Positions 8,824-17,934 of a stretch of DNA of 64,000 nucleotides are shown here, one piece after another (position 1 is the stretch's first letter; each line of letters begins with the position of its first letter). The stretch is from Nocardioides limicola (lineage in GTDB: Bacteria; Actinomycetota; Actinomycetes; Propionibacteriales; Nocardioidaceae), in assembly GCF_016827675.1 (NCBI RefSeq), contig NZ_JAERJA010000001.1, forward strand, positions 620,001-684,000, read 5' to 3'. Below the pieces are notes generated by a model. The model was not told where the DNA came from. It was given only the letters and a program-made list of their open reading frames with translations, and ran no database searches. The position numbers were made by a program, and so were the translations under genes.

Positions 8824-9285
8824 ATGGCTGCCATCACCCACGCCTGGCACGACCTCGTCCACGACATGCGCGACGAGTTCCACGACATCGCCACCATCAC
8901 CAAGGTCGATGCCGCGCGTCAGGCCTACCTCGCTCTCTGGATCACCCTGTTCGCCCTCCCGCTGCTGTTCGGAGTGGATAAGTTCATCGCGGTCATGAGT
9001 GGCTCCTGGGAGATGTACCTGGCCTCCTGGGTCACCACGGCCCTGCCCGGCACCGCCGCCACCGCGGTGATGACCATCGGTGTCGTGGAGATCCTGCTCG
9101 CCATCGCGGTCCTCACCATGCCGCGGATCGGTGGCGATCTGCTGGCCGTGTGGATGGTGCTGGTCGCCGTCAGCCTGTTCAGTGTCGGCGGCTTCGTGGA
9201 ACTGGGCGTGGCAGCCTTGGCGCTCGGCGTCTGTGCGCTCGCGATGGCGCGGATGTCACGGGTGTACCACCACCAGGAGGGCTGA
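8824..9285 (+). CDS. small four-helix membrane protein (DoxX/DUF-like)
   Basis: Integral membrane protein of 153 residues. After a polar N-terminus of about 35 residues it has four predicted membrane helices (LWITLFALPLLFGVDKF; the TAATAVMTIGVVEILLAIAV region; LLAVWMVLVAVSLFSVGGF; LGVAALALGVCALAMARM). The arrangement recalls the DoxX family, but no diagnostic residue was seen. The ribosome site AAGGAAG precedes the ATG by 6 bases. It faces the cysteine-rich regulator, suggesting a stress or redox-linked role. The function is unknown. Confidence 0.75.
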   Translation: MAAITHAWHDLVHDMRDEFHDIATITKVDAARQAYLALWITLFALPLLFGVDKFIAVMSGSWEMYLASWVTTALPGTAATAVMTIGVVEILLAIAVLTMPRIGGDLLAVWMVLVAVSLFSVGGFVELGVAALALGVCALAMARMSRVYHHQEG

Positions 9286-9312
9286 GCAGGTGTCCGACCG
9301 GCTGGGCCAGGC

Positions 9313-11355
9313 TCAGTCGGTCGGCACTGACGCCGCGATCTCCGCCAACCACGCGGCCGGAGTCGCATCAGAGGGCATCCTCCAGTCCCCGCGCGGCGAC
9401 AGCGAGCCACCGGCGGAGACCTTGGGTCCGTTCGGCAGCGCCGAGCGCTTGAACTGGTGCGCGAAGAACCGTCGTACGAAGACCTCGAGCCAGCCTCGGA
9501 TCGTCGCCAGGTCGTACTGCCTGCGGTCCTGGTCGCGGAAGCCCGGGGGCCAGTCGCCCGCGTCCGTGTCGTGCCAGGCATGCCAGGCGAGGAAGGCGAT
9601 CCGGCTCGGGCGGGCGCCGCGCCGCAGCACGTGGAAGAGCGTGAAGTCCTGCAGGGCGTAGGGACCCACCGCATCCTCGGTGGCCTGCGGCTTCTCCCCC
9701 TCGCGGGTGGGCACCAGCTCCGGAGTGATCTCACCGGCCAGCACCTCCTGGAGCACCGCGTTGGTGTCCTCCCCGAACTGGTCGTGGCTGATCACCCACC
9801 GGATCAGATGCTGGATCAGCGTCTTCGGCACCCCGGTGTTGACCGCATAGTGCGACATCTGGTCGCCCACCCCGTAGGTGCACCAGCCCAGCGCCAGCTC
9901 GGACAGGTCACCGGTGCCGAGCACGATGCCGCCGCGGTGGTTGGCGAGCCGGAAGAGGTAGTCGGTGCGCAGTCCCGCCTGGACGTTCTCGTAGGTGACG
10001 TCGTAGTGGTGCTCCCCGGCGCTGACCGGGTGGTCGAGGTCGGCGAGCATCTGGGTCGCCGCGGGCCGGATGTCGAGCTCGGCGAAGGTGACGCCGAGGG
10101 ACTTGGCCAGCCGGGTGGCCAATCCCTTGGTGGTGTCGGTGGTGGCGAAGCCGGGCATCGTGAACGCGTGGATGTCGGTGCGCGGCCGACCGAGCCGGTC
10201 CATCGCCTTCGCGGCGACGATCAGCGCATGGCTGGAGTCGATGCCGCCGCTGATGCCGACCACCACCGTGGGCTGACCGATCGCCTGGAGGCGTTGCTCC
10301 AATCCGGAGACCTGGATGTTGTAGGCCTCGTAGCAGTCCTGCTCGAGCCGGTCGGGGTCGTTCGGGACGAAGGGATAGCGATCCACGGCGCGACGCAGGC
10401 CGATGTCCCCGGCCGGTGGGTCGAGGCGGAACTCGACGGTGCGGAACTCCGCGGTCCGGTGCGTGTGGGTCCGCCGGTTGTCGTCGAAGGTGCCCTGCCT
10501 CAGCCGTTCGGTGCGCAGGCGTTGCAGGTCCACGTCGGCGACCGATCGGCGTGGGCCGTCGGGGAACCGCTCGGTCTGCGCCAGCTTCTCGCCGCACTCG
10601 AAGACCATCGTCTGGCCGTCCCAGGACAGGTCCGTGGTGGACTCGCCCTGGCCGGCGGCCGCGTAGAGGTAGGCCGCCAGGCAGCGGGCGCTCGCCGAGC
10701 GGACCAACAGCTCCCGGTCGTCGGCGCGGGAGACGGTGATCGGGCTGCCGGACAGGTTCGCGAGCACCGTGGCGCCGGCCAGGGCCGCTTCGGCGCTGGG
10801 CGGGACCGGCACCCACATGTCCTCGCACACCTCGACGTGCAGGGACAGGCCGGGCACGTCCTCGGCGGTGTAGATCAGGTCCGGGCCGAGGGGCACCTGT
10901 TGGCCGGCCAATGTGATCGTGGCGCCGCGGCGGTCATCCCCGGGGGCGAAGTGGCGCCGTTCGTAGAACTCACGGTAGGTGGGCAGATAGGACTTCGGGG
11001 AGACTCCCAGGACCCGGCCCCGGTGGATGACGACGGCGGTGTTCAGCACCCGGGTGCCGTGCACCAGCGGCGCCCCGACGACGAGCACCGGGAGCAGGGT
11101 GCGGGAGGCTTCGACGATCTCGGTGATCGCCGATTGCACGCCCTCCAGGAGGGTGTCGGCCAGCAGCAGGTCATCGATGGCGTATCCGCTCAGGCACAGC
11201 TCCGGGAACAGCGCCACGGCGACGCCGTCGTCGTGGCAGGCCCGCGCCTCGGCCAGCACCGCCGCCGCATTGGCGGCCGGGTCGGCCACCGCGACCGGCA
11301 CGGTGCAGGCCGCCACCCGGGCGAATCCCTGTGCGTACGCCGAATAGAAGTCCAC
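9313..11355 (-). CDS. nadE: glutamine-dependent NAD+ synthetase
   Basis: Two-domain enzyme of 680 residues making NAD+ from deamido-NAD+ with ATP and glutamine-derived ammonia. The N-terminal nitrilase-type glutaminase (about 1-280) keeps the catalytic triad: Glu in [11 protein letters not shown], Lys in [16 protein letters not shown] and Cys in [10 protein letters not shown]. The C-terminal synthetase domain (about 330-680) has the PP-loop [14 protein letters not shown] and the downstream [16 protein letters not shown] segment. This long glutamine-using form is the one found in actinobacteria. It converges with the small membrane protein upstream in the map and reads away from polA, which lies 36 bases upstream of its start in the same direction. 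Confidence 0.97.
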   Translation of the reverse strand: MDFYSAYAQGFARVAACTVPVAVADPAANAAAVLAEARACHDDGVAVALFPELCLSGYAIDDLLLADTLLEGVQSAITEIVEASRTLLPVLVVGAPLVHGTRVLNTAVVIHRGRVLGVSPKSYLPTYREFYERRHFAPGDDRRGATITLAGQQVPLGPDLIYTAEDVPGLSLHVEVCEDMWVPVPPSAEAALAGATVLANLSGSPITVSRADDRELLVRSASARCLAAYLYAAAGQGESTTDLSWDGQTMVFECGEKLAQTERFPDGPRRSVADVDLQRLRTERLRQGTFDDNRRTHTHRTAEFRTVEFRLDPPAGDIGLRRAVDRYPFVPNDPDRLEQDCYEAYNIQVSGLEQRLQAIGQPTVVVGISGGIDSSHALIVAAKAMDRLGRPRTDIHAFTMPGFATTDTTKGLATRLAKSLGVTFAELDIRPAATQMLADLDHPVSAGEHHYDVTYENVQAGLRTDYLFRLANHRGGIVLGTGDLSELALGWCTYGVGDQMSHYAVNTGVPKTLIQHLIRWVISHDQFGEDTNAVLQEVLAGEITPELVPTREGEKPQATEDAVGPYALQDFTLFHVLRRGARPSRIAFLAWHAWHDTDAGDWPPGFRDQDRRQYDLATIRGWLEVFVRRFFAHQFKRSALPNGPKVSAGGSLSPRGDWRMPSDATPAAWLAEIAASVPTD

Positions 11356-11391
11356 GTGGGCAGTCTAGGCGGCTGCCTGGGTCGGAGCGGC

Positions 11392-14076
11392 TCAGTGGGC
11401 GGCGTCGTGCCAACTGCGGCCGGTGCCCACCGACACGTCCAAGGGGACGGTCAGCTCGGCGGCACTGCCCATCTGCGCACGCACCAGCGCCTCCAACGCC
11501 TCCCGCTCCCCCGGCGCCACCTCGAAGACCAGTTCGTCGTGGACCTGGAGCAGCATCCGCGACGTCAACCGCTGCTCCACCAACGCCGCGTCGACGTTGA
11601 GCATCGCGACCTTGATCAGGTCAGCTGCCGACCCCTGGATCGGCGCGTTCAGGGCCATCCGCTCGGCCATCTCGCGACGCTGCCGGTTGTCGCTGGTGAG
11701 GTCCGGCAGGTAGCGCCGTCGTCCCATGATGGTCTCGGTGAATCCGGTGCGCCGGGCCTCGTCCACCACCCCGGCCAGGTAGTCCCGCACACCACCGAAG
11801 GTCTCGAAGTAGTCGTCCATCAGGCCGCGGGCCTCACCGGGCTCGATCCGCAGCTGCTGGGAGAGCCCGTACGCCGACAATCCGTAGGCGAGGCCGTAGT
11901 TCATCGCCTTGATCTTGGCGCGCATCTCGGTGCCCACCTCGGTCGCGTCCACGTCGAAGACCCGGGCCGCGGTCAGCGAGTGGAAGTCCTCCCCGGAGCG
12001 GAACGCCTCGATCAGCAACTCGTCGCCGGACAGGTGCGCCATGATCCGCATCTCGATCTGGCTGTAGTCGCACGTCATCAGCGACTCGTACCCCTCCCCC
12101 ACACAGAACCCCTCCCGGATCCGGCGGCCCTCCTCGGTACGGACCGGGATGTTCTGCAGGTTCGGGTCGGTGCTGGACAGTCGCCCGGTGGCGGCGATGG
12201 TCTGGTGGAAGGTGGTGCGGATCCGGTTTCCGGCGCCGACGCTCTTCAACAGCCCTTCCACCGTCTGCCGGAGCCGGATCACGTCCCGGTGGCGGAGCAG
12301 ATGCTCAAGGAAGGGATGGCCGGTCTTCTCCAGTAGCGTGGCCAGTGCGTCCGCGTCGGTGGTCCAGCCGGTCTTGGTCCGCTTCGTCTTCGGCATGTCC
12401 AGTTCGTCGAAGAGCACCACCTGCAACTGCTTGGGCGACCCGAGGTTGATCTCCTTGCCGATCACGTCGTACGCAGCACTGGCGGCTGCCTCGACCTCGG
12501 CTGAGAAGTGCGCCTCCAGGCCGTGAAGGTGGTCCAGGTCCACGGCGATCCCGACCCGTTCCATCGCGGAGAGGCACCCGATCAGCGGCAGTTCGACCTC
12601 GGCAAGGAGTTGGCTCCCGCCGTGTTCGCCGACCGCGATGTCGAGAGCGTCGGCCAGGTCGAGCACGGCTCGGGCACCCAGCATCGCGGTGTCCGCGGCC
12701 CCGGCGTCGTCGAGCCCGTCCAGGCTGAGTTGGCCGTCGGAGGAGTCCGCGGTGAGCTCGCGCTTGAGGTAGCGCACGGTCAGGTCGGCCAGGTCGTAGG
12801 AGCGCTGATCCGGGCGGACCAGGTACGCCGCCAGGGCGGTGTCGCTGGTCAGTCCGGCCAGCGGCCAGCCGCGGGCGTCCAGGGCGTGACCCTGCCCCTT
12901 GGCGTCGTGCATCGCCTTCGGCACCGAGGCGTCCGCGAACCATCCGGCAATGGCCTCGTCGTCGGCCGGGGTGACCTCGGCAGCGTCGAACCACGCTGCC
13001 CGGCCGGCCGCGGTGGCGATGGCCACCGACCACACGTCGCCGCTGCCCGAGGCCCATCGTCCCTCGATGGCCACGCCGACCCGGTGCCCGTCCCGAGCGT
13101 GCGCGGCGAGCCAGGGCGCCACCTCGCCGGCTGCCAGCCTGGTCCCGTCGACCTCGACGCCGGTGTCGTCGATCTCCTCCTCCGACTCCAGGGTCTCGAA
13201 GAGCCGGTCGCGCAGCACCCGGAACTCCAGCGAGTCGAAGAGGGTGTGCACCTCCTGGCGATCCCAGGGTTGGCGAACCAGATCCGCCGGCTGGTGGGGC
13301 AGGTGCAGATCGCGGACCAGTGCGTTGAGCCGGCGGTTGCGGAGCACGTCGTCGAGGTGGGCGCGCAGGTTCTCACCGGCCTTGCCCTTCACCTCGTCGG
13401 CTCGGTTGATCAGGTTGTCGAGACCGTCGAAGGTGGCCAACCACTTGGCTGCGGTCTTGGGTCCGACGCCGGGGATGCCGGGGAGGTTGTCGGAGTCCTC
13501 GCCCACCAGTGCGGCCAGTTCGGGATAGCGGTGCGGTGGTACGCCGTACTTGGCCTCGACCGCGTCGGGGGTCATCCGGGCCAGTTCGCTGACGCCACGC
13601 ATCGGGTACAGCACCGTGGAGGTGTCGGTGACCAGCTGGAGTGAGTCCCGGTCACCGGTCAGGATCAGCACCTCGAAGCCCTCGGCGACGGCCTGGTGGG
13701 AGAGGGTGGCGATGATGTCGTCCGCCTCGTACCCGGCCAGGTCGAGGTGGGTGATCCGCAGTGCGTCGAGGACCTCGGCGATCAGCGGCAGTTGGCTCTT
13801 GAACTCGTCGGGGGTCTTGTTCCGCTTGGCCTTGTAGTCGGCGTACTCCTCGGAGCGGAACGTCTGCCGGGACCGGTCGAAGGCCACCGCCACGTGGGTG
13901 GGCGCCTCGTCCCGGAGCACGTTGATCAGCATCGAGGTGAACCCGTAGACCGCATTGGTGTGCTGTCCGGTGCTGGTGGAGAAGTTCTCCACCGGCAGTG
14001 CGAAGAAGGCCCGGTAGGCCACCGAGTGGCCGTCGAGGAGCAGCAGGCGTGGTCGGGAGGCTTCCGGCGCAGTCAC
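11392..14076 (-). CDS. polA: DNA polymerase I
   Basis: Family A polymerase of 894 residues for Okazaki-fragment processing and repair. The GTG at 14076 is chosen because the N-terminus then begins just before LLLLDGHSVAYRAFFALP, the 5' nuclease signature; the longer frame to 14160 would run into the divergent thioesterase start. The 5'-3' exonuclease spans about 1-290, a middle 3'-5' exonuclease-like domain about 310-490 and the polymerase about 500-894, with motif A DYSQIEMRIMAHLSGD, the O-helix region MNYGLAYGLSAYGLS and motif C QVHDELVFE. In the middle domain the DxE, NxxxD and YxxxD proofreading residues are not recognisable, as in other actinobacterial PolA proteins, so it probably lacks proofreading. 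Confidence 0.96.
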   Translation of the reverse strand: MTAPEASRPRLLLLDGHSVAYRAFFALPVENFSTSTGQHTNAVYGFTSMLINVLRDEAPTHVAVAFDRSRQTFRSEEYADYKAKRNKTPDEFKSQLPLIAEVLDALRITHLDLAGYEADDIIATLSHQAVAEGFEVLILTGDRDSLQLVTDTSTVLYPMRGVSELARMTPDAVEAKYGVPPHRYPELAALVGEDSDNLPGIPGVGPKTAAKWLATFDGLDNLINRADEVKGKAGENLRAHLDDVLRNRRLNALVRDLHLPHQPADLVRQPWDRQEVHTLFDSLEFRVLRDRLFETLESEEEIDDTGVEVDGTRLAAGEVAPWLAAHARDGHRVGVAIEGRWASGSGDVWSVAIATAAGRAAWFDAAEVTPADDEAIAGWFADASVPKAMHDAKGQGHALDARGWPLAGLTSDTALAAYLVRPDQRSYDLADLTVRYLKRELTADSSDGQLSLDGLDDAGAADTAMLGARAVLDLADALDIAVGEHGGSQLLAEVELPLIGCLSAMERVGIAVDLDHLHGLEAHFSAEVEAAASAAYDVIGKEINLGSPKQLQVVLFDELDMPKTKRTKTGWTTDADALATLLEKTGHPFLEHLLRHRDVIRLRQTVEGLLKSVGAGNRIRTTFHQTIAATGRLSSTDPNLQNIPVRTEEGRRIREGFCVGEGYESLMTCDYSQIEMRIMAHLSGDELLIEAFRSGEDFHSLTAARVFDVDATEVGTEMRAKIKAMNYGLAYGLSAYGLSQQLRIEPGEARGLMDDYFETFGGVRDYLAGVVDEARRTGFTETIMGRRRYLPDLTSDNRQRREMAERMALNAPIQGSAADLIKVAMLNVDAALVEQRLTSRMLLQVHDELVFEVAPGEREALEALVRAQMGSAAELTVPLDVSVGTGRSWHDAAH

Positions 14077-14150
14077 GGTGCCGAGCCTAGTCGCCGGCGA
14101 GGTGGCCGCCGCCAGATGGTGCCGGGCCACCGGGCCCCGGCTCCGCAACG

Positions 14151-14606
14151 ATGGGCACAATGGCGGGCATGACCGACACCACCGAGCCCGCCGCCGCCCA
14201 GGAGGTCATCGACCTCGCCACCGGGCAGATGGGTGCGCTGAACGAGAAGATGGGCGTGGAGATCGTTGCCGTGTCCGCCGAGCGGATCGAGGCCACCATG
14301 CCGGTGGAGGGCAACACCCAGCCCTACGGACTGCTGCACGGCGGCGCCTCGGTGGTGCTGGCCGAGACGCTGGGATCGATCGGCTCGGCGATCCACGCAT
14401 GGCCGGACCGGATCGCCGTCGGCGTGGACATCAACGCCACCCATCACCGGTCCGCGCGCGCCGGCACGGTGACCGGCGTGGCGACCCCGATCCACCTCGG
14501 CCGGACGTCGGCCTGCTTCGAGGTGGTGGTCACCGATGAGCAGGGCAGGCGCCTGTGCACGTCGCGGATCACCTGTGCGCTGATCCCGGCGAACCGCGGC
14601 GCGTGA
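14151..14606 (+). CDS. hotdog-fold thioesterase, PaaI family
   Basis: Acyl-CoA thioesterase-like protein of 145-151 residues. ATG codons at 14151, 14160 and 14169 are possible; the one at 14169 (MTDTTEPAAAQEV) is closest to relatives. The hotdog signature is clear: QPYGLLHGGASVVLAETLGS near residue 60, where the histidine-glycine-glycine and the following glutamate form the active site, then VDINATHHRSARAGTVTGVA. It is divergent from polA and is followed after about 165 bases by an ABC binding-protein gene. The substrate is unknown; relatives include EntH, PaaI and menaquinone-pathway DHNA-CoA thioesterases. Confidence 0.9.
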   Translation: MGTMAGMTDTTEPAAAQEVIDLATGQMGALNEKMGVEIVAVSAERIEATMPVEGNTQPYGLLHGGASVVLAETLGSIGSAIHAWPDRIAVGVDINATHHRSARAGTVTGVATPIHLGRTSACFEVVVTDEQGRRLCTSRITCALIPANRGA

Positions 14607-14771
14607 GCCCGAGGTCGGTCTGCCGATCTCTCGATGACGTAACGGTTCGCTAACGACGTCGCCCGATCCGGTGCGGTGTGCCCGGACAGGTCTAGCGTGA
14701 TTTCCAATCGTGGTCCAGGTTCCGAACGGGCCACGGTGATCCGTGCACCAACGACAGGGAAGGTTCACACC

Positions 14772-16106
14772 GTGAATCGACGACACACCTGGGTCAAGGC
14801 CATCGCCGGCTCCGCCGCGCTGGCGCTCGCCCTCACTGCATGCGCCGAGGACGCTGACGAGCCGGACGCCACGCCGGACCCGACGGCCGAGGAGACCCCC
14901 GTCGAGGATGACTTCCTCGACGCCCAGTGCGCCGCTGACGCGTCCAGCGACTCGGTGCTCAAGGTCGCCGGCATCCTGCCGCTGACCGGTTCCCTTGCCT
15001 TCCTCGGCCCGCCCGAGGTCGCTGGTGTCGGCCTCGCGGTGAACGACATCCAGGCTGCTGGCGGCGTGGCTGGCACCGAGGCCTGCTACGTGATGCTGGA
15101 CTCCGGTGACGCCGACGACGCGTCGGTCAGCAACGCCTCCGCACAGGCCGCCATCAACGGCAATGCCTCGGTGGTCATCGGCGCTGCGGCCTCGTCGGTG
15201 ACCCGGCTGATCATCGACGCGATCACGTCCGAGCCGATCGTCCAGATCTCCCCGGCGAACACGGCCGCGGACTTCAGTGGCTACTCGCCCTTCTACTTCC
15301 GGACCGCACCGCCGGACGGCATCCAGGGCGCCGCACTGGGCAACCTGCTGGTCGAGGAGGGCAACCTCCGGGTGGCGTTCATCGTGTTCAACGATGTGTA
15401 CGGCACCGGCCTGCGCGATGTCGTCCAGGGTGTCATCGAGGAGTCCGGCGGCGAGGTCGTCTTCGGGGCCGCCGGCGCCGGTCAGGAGTTCGCGCCGGGT
15501 CAGACCGTCTTCTCCACCGAGGTGAGCGGCGCGAGGGCCACCAACCCCGACGCGATCGTGGTGCTGGCCTTCGACGAGACCAAGTCGATCGTCCCCGAAC
15601 TGGCCAACCAGGGCTGGGACATGGAGCGGGCCTACTTCACCGACGGCAACACCACGAGCTACGCCGATGACTTCGACCCGGGCACGCTCGAGGGTGCCAA
15701 GGGCACCATCCCGGGTGCGGACCCCTCCGGTGGCTTCAAGGACCGGGTGAACGGCTGGTACGAGCAGGTCGAGGGCGATACTCTCGACTCCTACTCGTAC
15801 GCTGCGGAGTCCTATGACGCGGTGATCCTGGCCGCGCTGGCCGCCCACCAGGGCGGGTCGACCGACCCGGAGACCATCCAGGCGAACCTGCACTCGGTCT
15901 CCGGCGCTGACGGTGGCACCGAGTGCCTCACCTACGCCGACTGCGTGGCTCTGATCGATGCCGGGGAGACGATCAACTACACCGGCCCGTCGGGCTCAGG
16001 TCCGTTCGACGACGAGAACGACCCGTCCTCGGCGTTCGTCGGCATCTGGGAGTGGGACGGCAACAACGAGATCGCCATCGTCGGTCAGGTCGAGGGCGCC
16101 AAGTGA
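14772..16106 (+). CDS. livK: branched-chain amino-acid type ABC transporter binding lipoprotein
   Basis: Extracytoplasmic substrate-binding lipoprotein of 444 residues. The GTG at 14772 is preferred: it follows AGGGAAGG and gives a lipoprotein signal peptide ending in the lipobox LTAC (cysteine about 25), then an acidic, threonine-rich linker. The rest is a type I periplasmic-binding fold of the Leu/Ile/Val class (KVAGILPLTGSLAFLGPPE, VVIGAAASSVTRLIID, ISPANTAADFSGYSPFYFRT). It lies tail-to-tail with the livHMGF operon, sharing a bidirectional terminator with it, and must be transcribed separately. The exact ligand (leucine-type amino acid, amide or urea) is not determined by sequence. Confidence 0.92.
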   Translation: MNRRHTWVKAIAGSAALALALTACAEDADEPDATPDPTAEETPVEDDFLDAQCAADASSDSVLKVAGILPLTGSLAFLGPPEVAGVGLAVNDIQAAGGVAGTEACYVMLDSGDADDASVSNASAQAAINGNASVVIGAAASSVTRLIIDAITSEPIVQISPANTAADFSGYSPFYFRTAPPDGIQGAALGNLLVEEGNLRVAFIVFNDVYGTGLRDVVQGVIEESGGEVVFGAAGAGQEFAPGQTVFSTEVSGARATNPDAIVVLAFDETKSIVPELANQGWDMERAYFTDGNTTSYADDFDPGTLEGAKGTIPGADPSGGFKDRVNGWYEQVEGDTLDSYSYAAESYDAVILAALAAHQGGSTDPETIQANLHSVSGADGGTECLTYADCVALIDAGETINYTGPSGSGPFDDENDPSSAFVGIWEWDGNNEIAIVGQVEGAK

Positions 16107-16142
16107 TCTGAGGGTCACTGCGCCACTGGCTCAACAACGAAT

Positions 16143-16177
16143 GAGGCCCCCGGATCCTGAACGGATCCGGGGGCCTC
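16143..16177. terminator. bidirectional terminator between livK and livF
   Basis: A perfect 15-bp stem (16143-16157, GAGGCCCCCGGATCC, with 16163-16177) around a 5-nt loop lies in the 83-base gap between the convergent genes livK and livF. It can serve both strands. Confidence 0.85.
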
Positions 16178-16189
16178 GCTCGTGGGATC

Positions 16190-16957
16190 TCAGTGGGGTT
16201 TGTCGGCGTCCAGGTCGGTGGCCAGGGTGCCCAGGTAGAGCTCGATCACCTTGGGGTCGTTGGCCAGGTCCCGCCCGGTGCCGGTGTGGGCATCGCGGCC
16301 CTGGTCCAGCACGTAGCCCCGGTGACAGATCTGCAGGCAGCGGCGGGCGTTCTGCTCCACCATCACCACGCAGACACCGGTCTTGTTGATCATCCGGGTG
16401 CGCAGGAAGGTCTCGTCCTGACGGACCGGGGAGAGCCCGGCCGACGGCTCGTCGAGGAGCAGCACCGAGGGCTCCATCATCAGCGCTCGCGCCATGGCGA
16501 GCGACTGTCGCTCACCGCCGGAGAGGCCGCCCGCGCTGGTGTTCCTTCGCTCGTGCAGCAGCGGGAAGAGGTCCCACATCGCCGCGAGCCGCTCCTGCGC
16601 CTTCTTGGGGCGCAGGAACAGCCCCATCCGCAGGTTCTCCTCGATGGTGAGGCTGGGGAACACGTTGTTGGTCTGCGGGACGAAGCCGACGCCCATCTCG
16701 ACCAGCTTGTTGGTCCGCCGGTGGGTGATGTCCTCACCGTTGAGCAGCACCTCCCCCGAGTGCACCTTCACCAGCCCGAACATCGCCTTGAGGAGCGTCG
16801 ACTTGCCGGCCCCGTTGGGTCCGATGATGCCGATCATCTCGCCCGGGTAGGCGGTGAGTGAGCAGCCGTTGAGGATGTTGACCCCGGGCAGGTAGCCGGC
16901 GACGATGTCGCGGGCTTCGACGACCGGGGTGCCGAGGTCGGTCTGGCTGGCGCTCAC
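16190..16957 (-). CDS. livF: branched-chain amino-acid ABC transporter ATPase LivF
   Basis: ATP-binding subunit of 255 residues, acting on the cytoplasmic face of the LivHM channel. The Walker A motif GPNGAGKST is near residue 45, the Q-loop follows FVPQTNNVF, the signature is LSGGERQ near 146 and Walker B is VLLLDEPSAGLSP near 165. The VPQTNNVFPSLTIEENL segment is typical of LivF. The start overlaps the stop of livG by 4 bases (ATGA), so translation is probably coupled. It is the last gene of the livHMGF operon. Confidence 0.95.
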   Translation of the reverse strand: MSASQTDLGTPVVEARDIVAGYLPGVNILNGCSLTAYPGEMIGIIGPNGAGKSTLLKAMFGLVKVHSGEVLLNGEDITHRRTNKLVEMGVGFVPQTNNVFPSLTIEENLRMGLFLRPKKAQERLAAMWDLFPLLHERRNTSAGGLSGGERQSLAMARALMMEPSVLLLDEPSAGLSPVRQDETFLRTRMINKTGVCVVMVEQNARRCLQICHRGYVLDQGRDAHTGTGRDLANDPKVIELYLGTLATDLDADKPH

Positions 16958-17934
16958 TTGTCGTCTCCTGCTTCCTCTTCGGCCACTTCGCGGGCCAGCT
17001 GCTGCAGGGCTTCGTCCTCCAGCAGCGAGTCATCGCCCAGGTCGGTGTCGTGGTGGGCGCCCAGGTAGGCGTCGATGACGGCCTGGTCGGCCATCACCAC
17101 CTGCGATTCGCCCTCGGCGACGACCCGACCTTCGGCCATCACCACCACCCAGTCGGAGATGTGGCGCACCATGTGCATGTCGTGCTCCACGAAGAGCACC
17201 GTCATGCCTTCGTCGCGAAGGTCCTGGATGTGTCGAAGCAGCGATTGGGTGAGCGCCGGGTTCACCCCGGCCATCGGCTCGTCGAGCATGATCATCGTCG
17301 GGTCCGTCATCAGCGCCCGGGCCATCTCCAGGAGCTTGCGCTGCCCGCCGGACAGGCTGCCCGCATAGTCGTTCTTCTTCTCCAGCAGTTGGAAGCGGTC
17401 CAGCAGTTCCAGCGCCTTCGCGGTGTTCTGTCGCTCCTGGCGTCCCCAGAGGGGTTGCAGCCAGGAGAACAGCAACTGCTCACCCCGCTGGCCGCGGGCG
17501 CCGAGCATCATGTTGTCCAGCACCGTCATCCGGCTCAGCGCCTTGGTGAGCTGGAAGGTCCGCACCATGCCTGCCCGCGACACCGCCGACGCCGAGGTGT
17601 TGTCCAAGCTCTGCCCGTTGAACGACCAGTGCGCCGCCTTCGCCGGCCGGTGGAACATCGTCTTCGCCGAGGTGGCCTGGTCGAACCCGGTGATCAGGTT
17701 GAAGAAGGTGGTCTTGCCGGCCCCGTTCGGCCCGATCAGCGCGGTGATGATGCCGCGTTGCACCTCGAGGTGGTCGACGTCGACGGCGGTCATGCCGCCG
17801 AAGCGGCGCACGATGTTGTCGACGGTCAGGATCGGGTCCGGCTTGGCCACCCCGGGGGTCGCCTCGATGCCCTGCACCAGCGCTCGGCGCGCCTGGGGGT
17901 CCGACAGGTCCGTGACCACGGTCTGTTCAGGCAT
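16954..17934 (-). CDS. livG: branched-chain amino-acid ABC transporter ATPase LivG
   Basis: Second ATPase subunit of the transporter, 326 residues. Walker A GPNGAGKTT is near residue 69, the signature LSGGQRK near 195, and Walker B MIMLDEPMAGVNP near 215, followed by the LivG-specific C-terminal sequence VVMAEGRVVAEGESQVVM. It is longer than usual (about 255): the N-terminus has about 35 extra residues and the C-terminus an acidic tail (LLEDEALQQLAREVAEEEAG). It overlaps livM by 8 bases and livF by 4. Confidence 0.95.
   Translation of the reverse strand: MPEQTVVTDLSDPQARRALVQGIEATPGVAKPDPILTVDNIVRRFGGMTAVDVDHLEVQRGIITALIGPNGAGKTTFFNLITGFDQATSAKTMFHRPAKAAHWSFNGQSLDNTSASAVSRAGMVRTFQLTKALSRMTVLDNMMLGARGQRGEQLLFSWLQPLWGRQERQNTAKALELLDRFQLLEKKNDYAGSLSGGQRKLLEMARALMTDPTMIMLDEPMAGVNPALTQSLLRHIQDLRDEGMTVLFVEHDMHMVRHISDWVVVMAEGRVVAEGESQVVMADQAVIDAYLGAHHDTDLGDDSLLEDEALQQLAREVAEEEAGDDK

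Noticed and set aside
9457..12336. A 959-codon plus-strand open frame across nadE and polA
   Set aside because: It runs opposite two clearly identified enzymes and its product has no recognisable domain or start context.
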